A stretch of 64,000 nucleotides of DNA from positions 1-64,000 of the forward strand of contig JAVKOQ010000280.1 in NCBI GenBank assembly GCA_031835245.1, written 5' to 3'. Under the pieces are notes generated by a model. That model made no database searches. It was given only the letters and a program-made list of their open reading frames with translations, and was not told the origin of the DNA. This stretch comes from Balamuthia mandrillaris. Taxonomy: Eukaryota; Discosea; Longamoebia; Balamuthiidae. Shown here one piece after another: positions 34,437 to 45,452 of this stretch. Numbering within the stretch: position 1 is the first letter of the stretch; every line of letters starts with the position of its first letter. A program made the translations under genes and the position numbers.

Positions 34437-37400
34437 ATGGAGGAACGAGATCAGCTCTCTTCATTGGAGGAAGGGGATGTGGTTGAAGTGCTTGATGATG
34501 TGCTAAACACGCTTCGAATCAAGAAAAATGTGTACAAAACTCAAAAAAGACATAACAGGTCCAAATCGTGTGTCCTTCAAGGTGAAAACATCAACAACCG
34601 CCTTTCAAATGTAGTACTAATACTTACCCACTCCCTTCAACCTTCTTTTTTTGTTGGTAACAGCTAATTCTGCGCTCGAGATGGGCTCTCCAGAGAATGC
34701 AAGGCCGGTCGTACGCTCAGTCGTGCTCAAGCGGCAAAGCAAATCGATAGGCATGAACCAGTTAGACGCCCTTCTGGCTACCCTCGACTCTGCTGAATCA
34801 CTCACGGACCGCCAAGAAACGAAAGTCGCGGCATCTTCTCCCCCACCCAACAAAAGAGAGGAGAGTTTGCTTCGTTTGCGAAACAGCAAACGGGGACCTG
34901 GCCCAGAAGATAAGTCTGCAAGTCGAAAATCGGCAAGCACTAATTCCACTCCTGAGGTGACGCGTCCCAACTCCGGTAAACAGAGCTTGATGGAGATACG
35001 ACTTCGCTTGATGAACCAGGAAACGCTTCCAAAGGAGAACGTAAACGGTGAGAGCACAGCAAGCACTACACCGACCAGGCAAGCAAAACGTCTAAGTATC
35101 TCAGGCAGCTCAGCCACCACCGAAAGAAGAGGATCAACGTTGTTTCCACCTCGAGTCATGATCCGGCGATCCTCGGAGGATAACGAGATATACGCAGCGC
35201 GGCACGGCTCAGTAGAACGAACAACTGTTCCCTCAAACGACACAACTAATGAGCTAAAAGCAGAAGCAAGGATTCGAACCAATTACAAAGAGCTGGCGCG
35301 GCTGCTCAGTGAAGTATCAGCCAAGTACCTTCCCTCCAACGAGTTGAAGGAGCCTGGCCGACTAGCCAACATGGACTTACATCAACTAGGGTGCCTCATC
35401 CGCTCTGCCATCATAGAGGCTAAGGACATTGCTCTCTGCTCCAACAAGGAGGACTCCTCGACGACCTCCATCCTCACTCAAGCCAAATCTTTGGGGCAGG
35501 GGACAATCCACTACACGTCATGCCTACGATCGTTGAAGAGTAGGTCTCCAGAGGAGCCATGCTTCAATGAAGACATTCTACTGGTCCACTCCGTGCAGGG
35601 CGAGCTTCTTGAAAAATGTTCCATGTTGATAGAGGCTCTCTTGGAGAATGCATCACCTTTTTGGAAAGGGCACAGAGCCTTTCTTGAAGCAGATGGGCCG
35701 GAGGGAGTTGGACGGCAGTTCTCCACTGCAGTGAAGACCCTCATAGCCTGCTTGAAGACAGGAATGGATCTCTCTCTTGCCAATGAAGCGTTATACTCTG
35801 CGGTGGCCTCGGCCAACTCTGTGTGTAACGAACTCTTTCCTGCCTACACCCGCTTTAGAGCTCGCATGGCTTTGCTTACATTGGTGAACGCTGGACTGGA
35901 CTTTATGTCGATGTCACAAGATGCACCGCATCCCAACAGAGGTCAGCCGGACCAAGAGACGCATGCTTTTGACACCTACCGACGGACCGCGGCAAAAAAC
36001 CTTGTGGATGCCACGAAAGGGCTTGTTTTACTCCTCCGAGAACATCTTCCAATGGAGTCGCCCATGCCCTCTCCGCCGGTAAGTCCATCTTCCACCACAA
36101 GAGCACTAGCCAAGCGTTTGGAATATGTTGCCTCCGTGAGCCATCCCCAAGTTCAAAGCGTCTTTAAAGAGATGCGCCAACCCTTTGATGGTGACTTAGA
36201 CCCTGACGCTCTCCACGAATCTCCAAAGACGTTGGCCACCTTCATGAATCTCTTGAAGGAGTCCGATGCAAAGACCTTGGACAGCGACAAGCTGGTTCGA
36301 TGCCTCAAATCCCTGGTGAGGGCAACAAGAGCCGTGGTCTCCAGCATCCCTTCTCCTCGCTCCTCCGGTATTACTCTCGAAGAGCGGCTGATGAATAACC
36401 TGGAAGCAGTAGTGAGAGCTGCATCCAATGTCATCGCCAAGCAGGAGGAGATCCTTTCGCAGGACGTAGGATTTGGCGAGCCAAAGGCAAAGGAGTACCA
36501 AACCCTTGTACAGGAGTGCAACGCGGCAATGGCCTACTTCGTTACTGCCTTAAAGGAGGAGACAAAAGACGTTGGCTCCGCCTCTCCCTCCTCCCCTGCT
36601 TCTGGCTCGTCACAAACTGCTCAACGCAGAAGAGCCAGCAGCGCTTCGTCGGTAAGAAGAAAGACATCCAATCACTTCATCAACAAAGCGCTTGAGCAAC
36701 TAGATGACCCTTTTGCGGTTGGAGCAACAATTCCATCCTTGCCAGAGGCCCTTCGAGGCCTGGCTGCTGCTGGAAGAAAAATGTTGGCAAGTTTCGACTC
36801 CGAAGTCACTTCCTGCAGCTCCTCCTCCTACTCCTTTGCTTCTCCCTCTGAACAATCGTACTCTTTCTCCTCATTTCTACATGGCTTCTCCACCTCTCTC
36901 AGCCTACTCATTCAAAACATCAAAACCATCCTCAACCATCTTCGCACCTTAGAGGCAGAATGTCTTATCATACGCTCACAAGTCAAAACACTCGCTTCCA
37001 TCGCCATTGTCATCACCTCTAGTTTCTCCTCGTCCTCCAGCCCTGCATTACTCCCTTCCTCCTCTTCATCTGTACAATTCGCCTCACCGTCACCTTCCGT
37101 TTCTTCCATTATCCCCACAACATGGACCCCACAACAGCAACGAAAAGCAAAACAGATGCTCACAACACCTGTGCTGGAGCTCTTTGCTCGCGTCAAAAAA
37201 GCTGTGCGGCGCCAACAGAAACTGCTCTCCAAGGAAAACTCGGAGCGGCACGAGACAAAGAGCAGAAGCTCGCAACGACTCGCCAACACACTTCCACAGC
37301 TGTCCCTGCCGCCTCATCTTGCTACTCTTCCAGAAGAAGATGCATCACCCAGCGAAGCCTCCTCCCCCACCAGCTATTGTGAAATAGAAGATCAGAAGAG

Positions 37401-37839
37401 GGTGTGCGTTACGTCGCCCGGTCGAGCTCCGGTCGTTTGCGGCCTCTGCGAAACGGTCATCACGGGGACCTACGTGGAGGCCTTGGGCAAGTGCTGGCAC
37501 AAGCACCACCTCTGCTGCGCCAAATGTGGCCAAGTATTGGGCTTCAAGTACTACGAGGTGGAGGGCAGAGCCTATTGCGAAGAAGACTATGCAGACATAA
37601 TTGTGGTAGAGGAGGAGGAAGAAGAGGAGGCAGTAGCTGTGTGCGGCTATTGTAGAGAACACATTCGTGGTGCACACATTGAGGCTGTGGGGCAGCGCTG
37701 GCATATGCACCACTTTCGATGCGCCAGCTGTTCCTGCAACCTCATTAATCTCGACTTTTATGAGCATGCTGGCAAGGCCTACTGCGAAGAACACATTGAT
37801 AGGGTTTTGGTGGATGACTCTGACGAAAGTTTCACTTGA
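34437..37839 (+). CDS. Large two-LIM-domain protein
   Basis: 1,106 residues in exons 34437-34581 and 34664-37839. The second exon is 3,176 bp without an intron, striking beside its intron-rich neighbours. The first ~210 residues are basic and Ser/Thr-rich. A long helical region (about 210-930) has heptad-like leucines and Ser/Pro-rich linkers, somewhat reminiscent of talin/vinculin-type bundles. Two LIM zinc-binding domains close the protein: LIM1 about 974-1027 (CGLC, HHLCCAKC, YCEEDY) and LIM2 about 1041-1096 (CGYC, HHFRCASC, YCEEH). The pair is separated by a run of glutamates. LIM proteins of this kind scaffold actin or adhesion complexes. A cytoskeletal role is inferred from the architecture only. 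Confidence 0.88.
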
Positions 37840-38212
37840 TCCTCCCAAGGAAATAGCATCCATATGTTTGTTTTGTTGTTCTTCTCCTGTTTGGTCCAGT
37901 GGTATGGACACGAGAGTAGATAAAAGAGCAGAGAATTGCGTTGTTCACGTCAACACCGTAATCCATGACGACACAACTATAGATCACAACTATAGATCAG
38001 CATGAGGAGGCATTTCCCAGCAGGAAAACCAAAAATAAGTGAGAGGCACGAGCGGGACAGCAGCAGCAGGGAGGGAGGGAGGGAGGGGAGAAAAGAAGAA
38101 GAAGCGGCACGAGACCAGCTGCGGTTTTCCTTCTTCCTATCGTTCTTGTCTTCGTTGGCAACGAAGGGGGGAGGAGCACCTGCTTCCCGAGTAGAGTAAG
38201 CAGCGACCAAGA
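37840..38212. other. Spacer between LIM gene and ARF-GEF gene
   Basis: 373 bp, tandem plus-strand genes on both sides. Contains a short direct repeat (ATAGATCACAACT) at about 37979-38000 and a purine-rich block with (GGGA)n at 38070-38100. Terminator plus promoter; no reading frame recognised. Confidence 0.35.
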
Positions 38213-38400
38213 ATGCAAGTGCTGGTTGCGACACCCTCCACGCCACCCCCCAAGGCCCTTCACGTGGTCATTGGCGAGCTACAGAATGTGGTGGCGCGCA
38301 TGCGCCTCAATTCTCGTTGGGCATCCTCTGCATCCAGACTGGTTTGATTCCCTCTCTCTCACTCTCTCGTCTCTCCCTCTTCCTCTTTCCCTTTTGCGTT

Positions 38401-38434
<34 letters not shown>

Positions 38435-39128
38435 CATTTACACGAGTCGAAAAAAAAAAAACAAAACAGATGTCGTATTCAGAAGGACCCCTGCTGCAAG
38501 GGTTCAAGGCTCTGCGCAATACTTTATCTCAAGTGGAAGGTTTGTTGTTTAGTTTCCTACTGCCATGTCAAAGCTGCTCCTTGCCACCAACCAACTCATC
38601 TGCTGGCGGTTTTTGCCAACCCGCATAGATCTCACTGAGATGGACCCGCTGACCTACCTGAAACCCTTCCTGGGGGTCATTCGCTCCGAGGAAACCAGCG
38701 GGCCGATCACTGGCGTGGCGCTCTCCTCCATCAACAAGTTTCTGAACTATGGCTTCATACGTACGTCCGCCAACATTTTTTTGTCCCCCAACTTGCTCTT
38801 CTCATGTGACTATAAATCAAACGGTGAACCTCAGATGAGAAAACTCCAAATGCAGCCAAAGCCGTTGCCACTATCACTGAGATTGTTAGCAACTGTAGGT
38901 TTGAAGCAACGCAGACGGAGAGTGACGAGGTGGTATTGGCTACCATCTTAGAGGTGCATTCAAAAGCTCAGTTTATAACGCGTAGACATTGTCTCAAAGC
39001 AACTAAACCTTCTATTGTTTGTGTTTTTGTAATTGTTGCCATAGGTGTTGCTCTCTTGCCTACGGTGCCCTGCAGGATTCTTGCTTACAGACGAGCTGGT
39101 GTTCAGCATGGTTCAATTCACTTCATAG
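38213..39128 (+). pseudogene. GBF1/GNOM-type ARF-GEF, N-terminus only, cut at ~39.12 kb
   Basis: Five exons (38213-38341, 38470-38539, 38629-38760, 38835-38953, 39045-about 39115) code the DCB region of a GBF1-class guanine exchange factor for ARF GTPases, which act at the Golgi. Diagnostic motifs are HVVIGELQNVVARMRLNSRWA, LLQGFKALRNTLS, DPLTYLKPFLGVIRSEETSGPITGVALSSINKFLNYG and CRFEATQTESDEVVLATILEVLLSCLRCPAG. After FSMVQ the homology stops, a TAG follows at 39126 and the sequence becomes AT-rich. No HUS, Sec7 or later domain occurs in the remaining 25 kb. The gene is therefore truncated by an insertion, rearrangement or assembly join. A (CT)n lies in intron 1. Confidence 0.85.
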
Positions 39129-39336
39129 CAACATTTCACTTAAATATAATCTAAAAATAACTTATTTCACTTAAACTTACTCTAAAAATAACCTATTCAC
39201 TTAATTGTTCTAAAAATAACTTAATCACTTAATAACTTCTGCATATAAAACTTAAACATTTTATAAATATCTAACTAGCGTTTTCTCATTTTGCCTTTAT
39301 AACAACAACTACTTTATCGCTTTTTATTTTCCTACA
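39129..39336. repeat. AT-rich short tandem repeats upstream of the endonuclease gene
   Basis: Three or four degenerate units of a cacttaa...ctaaaaataac type between about 39135 and 39235, then a ctaactagcgttttc motif at 39271 that recurs on the other side of the downstream gene. Confidence 0.55.
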
Positions 39337-40096
39337 ATGCAATCACCTAGACCTAACAAAAAAATTAGTTTTTGTTGTGATTTACATAAAACTCATCCTG
39401 ACTTACCAATTTATTTTATCTCAACTCATTATTTTGATTATATCTATCGATGTGATAAAATTATTCCTTGGAGATATTGGCCAACATGCTATATGAACAG
39501 AGTGTATGAGAAATGGATAAACAAATTCTCTTTTGATGATGGTACTATCATTAAAACTTTGCAACCTTGGCTTCAAACGAGATATCCTGTAACTTGTTTT
39601 CTTTTTCTTTTTTTTTCTTTTCTTTCTTTATATTTTTACTAACTAGCGTTCCTCTTTTTACACTATATATATACTTATTATCTAGGACGCTATTGATGAT
39701 ATTTTTTATTGTCATGAATTTATTACTAAAAGGCGGTCTGATAATTTTTCTATTGCTTTAACTTTTCCTGGTAATGTACCTCAACCACCATTACCACCTC
39801 ATTGGAATTCTGCTCGACAACTTAAAATGGATATTAAATGGCATCAATTAGTTGCTATTTATTATGATCAATGTCCTTCATCTAGAGCACATCCAATTAG
39901 ACATTTATGTCATAATCCTAGATGTGCTAGACCTCAACATTTGCTTACTGAAGCCAAAAAATTTAATGATGCTGATAGACATTGTCTTTATCAATTACAA
40001 AATTCTTCTCCTGATCAACTTATCCAATGTGCTTCTAGTACTCCTTGTTTAAGTTGTGTTAACCCTTGGGGCCAATCTATTTTAGATTGCAAATAA
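39337..40096 (+). CDS. His-Cys box homing endonuclease
   Basis: 220 residues in two exons, 39337-39588 and 39686-40096. The 97 bp intron has GT/AG ends and preserves phase. The C-terminal half carries the His-Cys box of I-PpoI-type endonucleases: HLCHNPRCARPQHL, then an asparagine in KKFNDADRHC, then further cysteines (about residues 159-219). By analogy with I-PpoI, the first histidine is the general base, the asparagine binds the metal, and the cysteines hold two zinc ions. Such genes sit in group I introns of nuclear rDNA, and 3' LSU rRNA begins 258 bp downstream here. The N-terminal half is not recognised. The frame is intact, so the enzyme may be functional. A general HNH domain protein is the alternative. 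Confidence 0.7.
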
Positions 40097-40353
40097 ACTT
40101 GTCTTTTTTTCATTTCATATTCTCCTTTTTACTTAATATATATATATATATATATATTTATACTAACTAGCGTCCCGCTTTTTACATATTATATATATAC
40201 TAATTAGCGTTTTACTTTGTACAATATTTATACAAACTAGTCTTCTATTTTTTACCTTTTTATATATTGACTAACATTTCACTTTTTACATTATTTTATT
40301 GTCTTGCCTTAACTAGCGATCTAACTACCTAACTCATTAACTATTATTTTACA
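40097..40353. repeat. Degenerate copies of an LSU target-like motif
   Basis: Contains (TA)n at about 40138-40157 and irregularly spaced copies of a motif like ACTAACTAGCGTYYCGCTTT at about 40161, 40198, 40232, 40269 and 40311. Further copies lie at 39271 and 39638. The motif resembles the LSU rRNA sequence that starts at 40354 joined to what normally precedes it (a TAGCGAC-type stretch, then GTCGCTTTTTGAT). Confidence 0.6.
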
Positions 40354-40357
40354 CGTC

Positions 40358-40402
<45 letters not shown>

Positions 40403-40437
40403 GAATTCACCAAGTGTTGGATTGTTCACCCACTAAT

Positions 40438-40485
<48 letters not shown>

Positions 40486-40926
40486 TTTACTGATGCATTC
40501 TTTCAGACCCGTTGTCCTCACAGCAATTCGACTCAGTACGAGAGGAACAGTCGATTCAGATAATTGGTATTTTCGTTTAGTTGAAAAGCTAGTGACGAGA
40601 AGCTACCATCTGCAGGATTATGGCTGAACGCCTCTAAGCCAGAATCCCTGCTAGCGAGGATGACATACACCCTTTCCGTGTTTAGGCGTAGCAACGATAG
40701 AGTGGTTCCCTCAGGGACTGTTCGTGTGCCATACAATTCCATTGGGCTGCGGAGCTCCGCCAGGCGACTCGCCCTGGCGGACCCAAGCACCCGAATAGTA
40801 ATTTCAAATATCGGAAAGGACTAAATCCTTTACAGACAACTTATATAAAGAACGAGGTATTGTAAGGAGCAGAGTGGACTTGTTTCCATGATCTTCTGAG
40901 ATTAAGCCTTTGTTCTACGATTTGTT
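40354..40926 (+). rRNA. Large-subunit (28S-type) rRNA, 3' terminal part
   Basis: Matches the universal LSU 3' region. It begins at GTCGCTTTTTGATCCTTCGATG and continues through the TTGTTCACCCACTAATAGGG segment, the peptidyl-transferase-side stretch GGGTTTAGACCGTCGTGAGACAGG, the sarcin-ricin loop AGTACGAGAGGAAC (about 40536) and the closing GAGATTAAGCCTTTGTTCTACGATTTG. The 5' border is abrupt and coincides with the endonuclease block; the 3' end near 40926 fits a mature 3' end, after which poly-T occurs. The rest of the rRNA operon is absent, so this is a dispersed fragment or the edge of an rDNA unit joined here. Confidence 0.92.
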
Positions 40927-41198
40927 TTTTTCTTTTTTTGTAAATTTTGATGCTTGAGGGGTCATATATTTTCCCTGGGTTGTTTTGTAACAATGATCCT
41001 CCCTTATTTACTTTCTCCCATTTTTGGATGTTTTCCCTTGATTCATCACCTTTGCTATTGAGAAATTGTTATTCTTGTTTCCTTGGTTCTTTTGTTTGTT
41101 CATTGATATTATTTGTTTTAGACACCATGAGAAATTTCTTTTTTACACCTTTGTTTCCTTGTTTTACTTTTTTCTATAATGTATTCTATTTTTTTTTT
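40927..41198. other. T-rich DNA downstream of LSU rRNA
   Basis: 272 bp, very T-rich, possibly rDNA external spacer. Nothing else recognised. Confidence 0.3.
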
Positions 41199-41425
41199 GT
41201 TGGTTGAATTCAACCTTAGGAATAAAAGAGTTGGTGACAAGACAAGAAGTGTATTCAAGAGAATAGAGGAAGGACAATGAGAGTGAATCTTTGATGTTGT
41301 TTCAAAGTACACCAAGAGAAAGGGGAAAGAGGAGAAAGGAAGGATGGGGGGATATAAAAGAAAGAAAAGCTGAGGGTCTGGGACGGATCCAACATGAGGA
41401 GTCTTGAGATAAGTGTTGATGGTTT
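41199..41425. mobile_element. LTR, family A, truncated copy
   Basis: Matches the LTRs at 53763-53997 and 58700-58935: starts tgttggttgaattcaacctt, contains the aggaaggatggggggatataaaag promoter-like block, and runs to gagataagtgttg. The last ~20 bp (gattttgccaaca) are missing. No clean duplication was seen at the borders. Confidence 0.8.
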
Positions 41426-42064
41426 AGAGTCGAACCGTTTTGCTGAGAAGGTCCTTAACATATGTGATGGAGCTGAGAGTTGGTTGTTGTTGAGTTTGAT
41501 GTTGTTGATTTTGGGTTTAAGGGCCAGAGTTTTGGTGTTCTAAGGAACTTGAGGAACATTCAGTGGTGAATTGCTGAGAATGGAAGGAGCATACAATCAT
41601 GAGAGGGAGTCCTCTAAGATATGATGAATGCCAGGTCGATGGAAAACCTCAAAGTCGTAGTGAAGGATCACGAGAGCCCAGTGTGTAAGCATGCTATTGA
41701 GGTCTTTTGAATTGAAAAGATACACAAGAGGTCTGTGGTCAGTATAAAGTTGTTGGAAAACTCCAACATAGTAGTTCTCCTTCTGCCGTCGACCTGAGGA
41801 AACCTCTCATCTTTCCCTTCTCCTTTTTTTGATGTTTCCTTTTTTCTTCTTCCCCTTTTATGCTGATATTTCTTTTTCTTCTTTTATGGTTCTTTCTTTC
41901 AGTTTAAATACTGCTTCTTCTACTTTCTTTCTTTCTTCTCTCGGGACAACTTACAACAAAATACTCTACTTGTATTCTTTACTTTAGTAAATTAAGTTCG
42001 GGTCTCGTACTTACTTTGTCTCCGCTATCATTCCCGTTCTTATTTTACAACAAAGTAAGAAGCA

Positions 42065-42897
42065 TCAGCTAATGAGGTAGTAGTGGAATTTGTGAAGTGC
42101 AAAGATGATAGCAAGCAGCTCTTGTTTGATGGAAGGATAATTGTGTTGAGTGGGGTTAAGAGCCTTGCTGGTGAAGCAGATGTGACTATGCTTGCCATTG
42201 TTGTCTTCTTGGTAAAGTACAGCATCAACACCATGCTGAGAAGCATTGGTGCCAACATGAAAGGGTTTGTCCCAATCTAGTGCACTTAAGATGGTTGGAC
42301 TGGAGATGACGCGCTTAAAAGTGTCAAGTACTTGTTGACAGTCATCATTCCAATAAAGTCGAATATCAGGGACGTTCTGAAGAGGTTCGAGATTTTCTCT
42401 AGGTAAGGTAGGTGGCCATCTCTTGATACAATATGACCAAGGAGTCACACTCAGGTATATCCAAACTGGCATTTCTCAAGGCCAAGGCGGAGGCCTGCAA
42501 CAGTGAGGGCATCAATGACCTTGATGATGCCACTAATGTGCTGTTCCAGCAAAGAGGATTTGGTGAAGACCAAGATGTTGTCCAAGTAGTGGGAGGAGAT
42601 GTCGATCAGGAGGTGAAGGGCGGCTGTGATGAAGCAGGACATGACAGTCTGAATGTGCTTGATGCCAAAAGGTGTGCCTATGAACTTGAGCTGTATACCA
42701 TACTATGTGAAAGTAAGTTTTTCTTGGTGAGGTGGATAAACCAGGATTTGGTTGTAGGACCAGATGAGGTCCAAAAGGGTAGCCCATTTGAGGCCTAGAG
42801 CTTGTTTGATGAGAACTTTGGTGTCCTTGATCAGGTACTCATTGTCAGCAAGGAGAGGGTTAATGCCACCAGGGTCAATACAGATTCTGACTTTCAA
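42065..42897 (-). pseudogene. Reverse transcriptase / RNase H of element B
   Basis: Block 42897-42451 holds RT motifs (RICIDPGGIN, FGIKHIQ). The active-site motif reads YLDN, with the second aspartate lost. Block 42472-42065 continues into the connection and RNase H start (FHVGTNASQHGVDAVLYQ). Frames shift near 42700 and 42460. The catalytic loss and the shifts mark a dead copy. Confidence 0.7.
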
Positions 42898-43088
42898 CCA
42901 TTTGCCATGTTCATCCTTTTTGGGGACTGGAAGGATGGGAGAATTCCATTGGCAGTCAAGTGTGGAGAGTGCAATGACGCCATGTTGGAGTCATTTGGTG
43001 AGTTGCCTAAAGACTGAGTTGTGATAGATCTCAGGGATGGTGTACTGTTTGTGGAAAACAGGTTTGGCATTGCTGGTGTTAAGGTAAA

Positions 43089-44153
43089 TTACACTTTCCA
43101 GAAGGGAACTGCTAGGGCCATGAGGCACTTGCTGGTTGCGCTGGAGCATGTTGTGAATGCCTTCAGCAATCTTTCAAGGAAGAGGAAGCTCAACACATTT
43201 GTCCTTGTCAGAAATGTTGGAGTCGTTTTCCTTGAATTTTTCTCATTCACTAGGAAGAGGATAATGCACAGAAAGGCCAAATAGACCAACATTAATGCAT
43301 CACATGATGTCTTTTCCAAATAGGATCTCATGCTCACCTTGAAGAGACATGATAAAGAAGTGGTGAAACAACTTGCAAGAACCACAGTCAATGTAGACAT
43401 GTGCCACACAGTGGGTAATGTGGGTGGTGGACCTGTCGTCTAATGTAATTTCCATATCATCTATATTGGAGATGATGGTGTGGTGGTGTTTACAGGATGT
43501 TGGATGGAGGTATCTTTCTGCAGTGCTGGTGAGATGAAGGAGTGTGATGCACCAGAGTCTATGAAGGCTGTGGCATGCTGATGGTTAAGGAGGATGGGAG
43601 CTGTGATAAGAGGTTCCACTTTGTCCTGGCAGTTATCTACATTATCATCATCATCTGTGTTAAGACCTTTCACATGAATAGCTTCAAGGGTGACTACAGG
43701 GCTGGGAGCATTCATAGCAGAGTTAGAAGTGTTGCCAGGGTAAAGGAGGGAGTTAAGGTTGATGGCAGCAAGCTCTATGTTGCCTTGAATCTCCCAGGCA
43801 TGGCGGAGTGCTTCCATGAACTCCTTTTTTGCAGTAGTGTCCAGTGCATTAGTAAATGGCTGGTTGGTGCCAAAAGGAGGCGGAGCTAGTGAAGGAGCTG
43901 GTGAAGGAGACGATGATGAAGGTAGCAATGATGCTGAAGCTGGTTGCTGAGATGTTGATGTCTGCACTTGGCTAGTGTTGAGCGCTGCAGGCTGACGGGG
44001 TTTATGCTGATGACCAGGATGCCAGGGTGCTGAGCACTTACGGCAGGTATGTTTATTGGAGGATGGAGGATGTCCTGATGATGAGGAAGAAGATGAGGAG
44101 GACCCGTTGTTGTTGCCATTGTGGTGTTGGCCAGTATTGGCTTTGCTAGGCAT
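43089..44153 (-). pseudogene. Nucleocapsid and protease region of element B
   Basis: Contains a CRKCSAPWHPGH zinc-knuckle-like motif near 44040, low-complexity Ser/Pro linkers, and the aspartic-protease motif FIDSGASHSF near 43550. The later protease strand ILFGKD falls in a different frame near 43330, so there is at least one frameshift after the active site. Confidence 0.65.
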
Positions 44154-44281
44154 CTAAGTGCCATCTTTCATCTGTTTAATCTGTTTACATTCAGCTGCTG
44201 AATGTCCAGATGTTGGATGAAGAGGGCAGCTCATACTAGAGGGAGCTTTGTGTGTGTAAAGATTAGCTTCAACACTAAGAG

Positions 44282-45404
44282 CTATCTGTATAGCTTGGTC
44301 ATATTTCTCTGCGTTCTGCGAGAGTAGCATGTTGCTGACTGATTCCAGGAGGCAAGGGTTGAGGCACCATGTGATGACTGCTCAGTCATTTGTTGAAGGA
44401 TGTTGTCTATCCTCTTGATGACCTTTCTTACCAGTTCCTTGGGTCGGTGGCTAAGTTTGAAGAACTTGTTATGGAGACGAGTTTGAAGTTCCGTGCCGCC
44501 AAAATGGGTGGTGAAGAGGTCTCTGGCCTCATGCCATGACAAGCAGGGTATAACTATATTGTTTTGTGCCCAGTGGGAAGCGATCTTGTGTGTATTTAGC
44601 GAGGGCCATGTTCCACATGCTGGGGTGAAGGTTGACAATTTGAAGGTTGTTCTCCAGTTGCCAAAGAAAGGGTTCTGGGTCGCCTTCACACTCAGGGTTG
44701 TAAGCAGGTAGACTAGTCAGAATCTTGGAGGAAAATGAAGGAGAGTCCAGAGAGAGGTAGGTCATGTTGAAGGGAAGAATAACAGGCACTCTGTGAAAGG
44801 TGTATCAGCTACACAGAAGGGTGTGTTTGCTATGTGGGGTGGGCTGTCAAAGAAGAGGCTCTCTTCACCTTCTTTGACCTTCTCAGGCTCAGTGTGTAGT
44901 TGCTGTTGGGTTATGACTACCTGGTTGAGCTCGATCACAGTCTGCAATATTGTTTATGATGTGAGTAAGGGTGTCAAACTGCTTGTCTACATGTGTGATG
45001 GTGTTTATGACGATTGTCTTGTAGCACTTGAAGACGGACTTGTTGGTGCGCTTAAAGAGGACATCAACGACTTCTACGAGGTAGGAGATGTTGGAAGTTT
45101 GATGCTCAAGGCTGTTGAGCCATTTTGAGAGGTATTGTGAGTCTCTCTGCTCTGCTTGCTGGAGAGCATGATCCAGTTTCTGGATGCATTGCTCTGCAAA
45201 GTAGAGCTCCCTTTTTGTGGCCATAAGTTGGGCGAAGATTTCATCCTTGTTGACTAACTGGTGTTTGCCCAGAGATTCGAGGAGCTCGTCCCATGTGACC
45301 TTGAGGTGTAGGATGGAGGCTTGCTCCTTTTTGATGAGAAGATGAAGTTCTGCAGGGGATAAATCATCCCAACATTGAGCATTGCACTTGTGGTCATTAC
45401 TCAT
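44282..45404 (-). pseudogene. Gag region of element B
   Basis: Block 45404-44889 begins MSNDHKCNAQC and is helical and coiled-coil-like. Block 44789-44282 has the W(x)5ARDLF and LxRLHNKFFKL pattern of gypsy capsid domains. The frame breaks between the blocks, near 44770-44890. A related copy of the first block lies at 49441-50080 on the plus strand. Confidence 0.65.
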
Positions 45405-45452
45405 TGTGGTGAGGTTGAACCGTTCCTGCTGTAAAGAGTTTGCTTAAAAAAA

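Noticed and set aside
35255-35285. tRNA T-arm-like GGATTCGAACC
   Set aside because: Lies inside the well-supported LIM coding exon; no acceptor stem or other arms can be formed around it.
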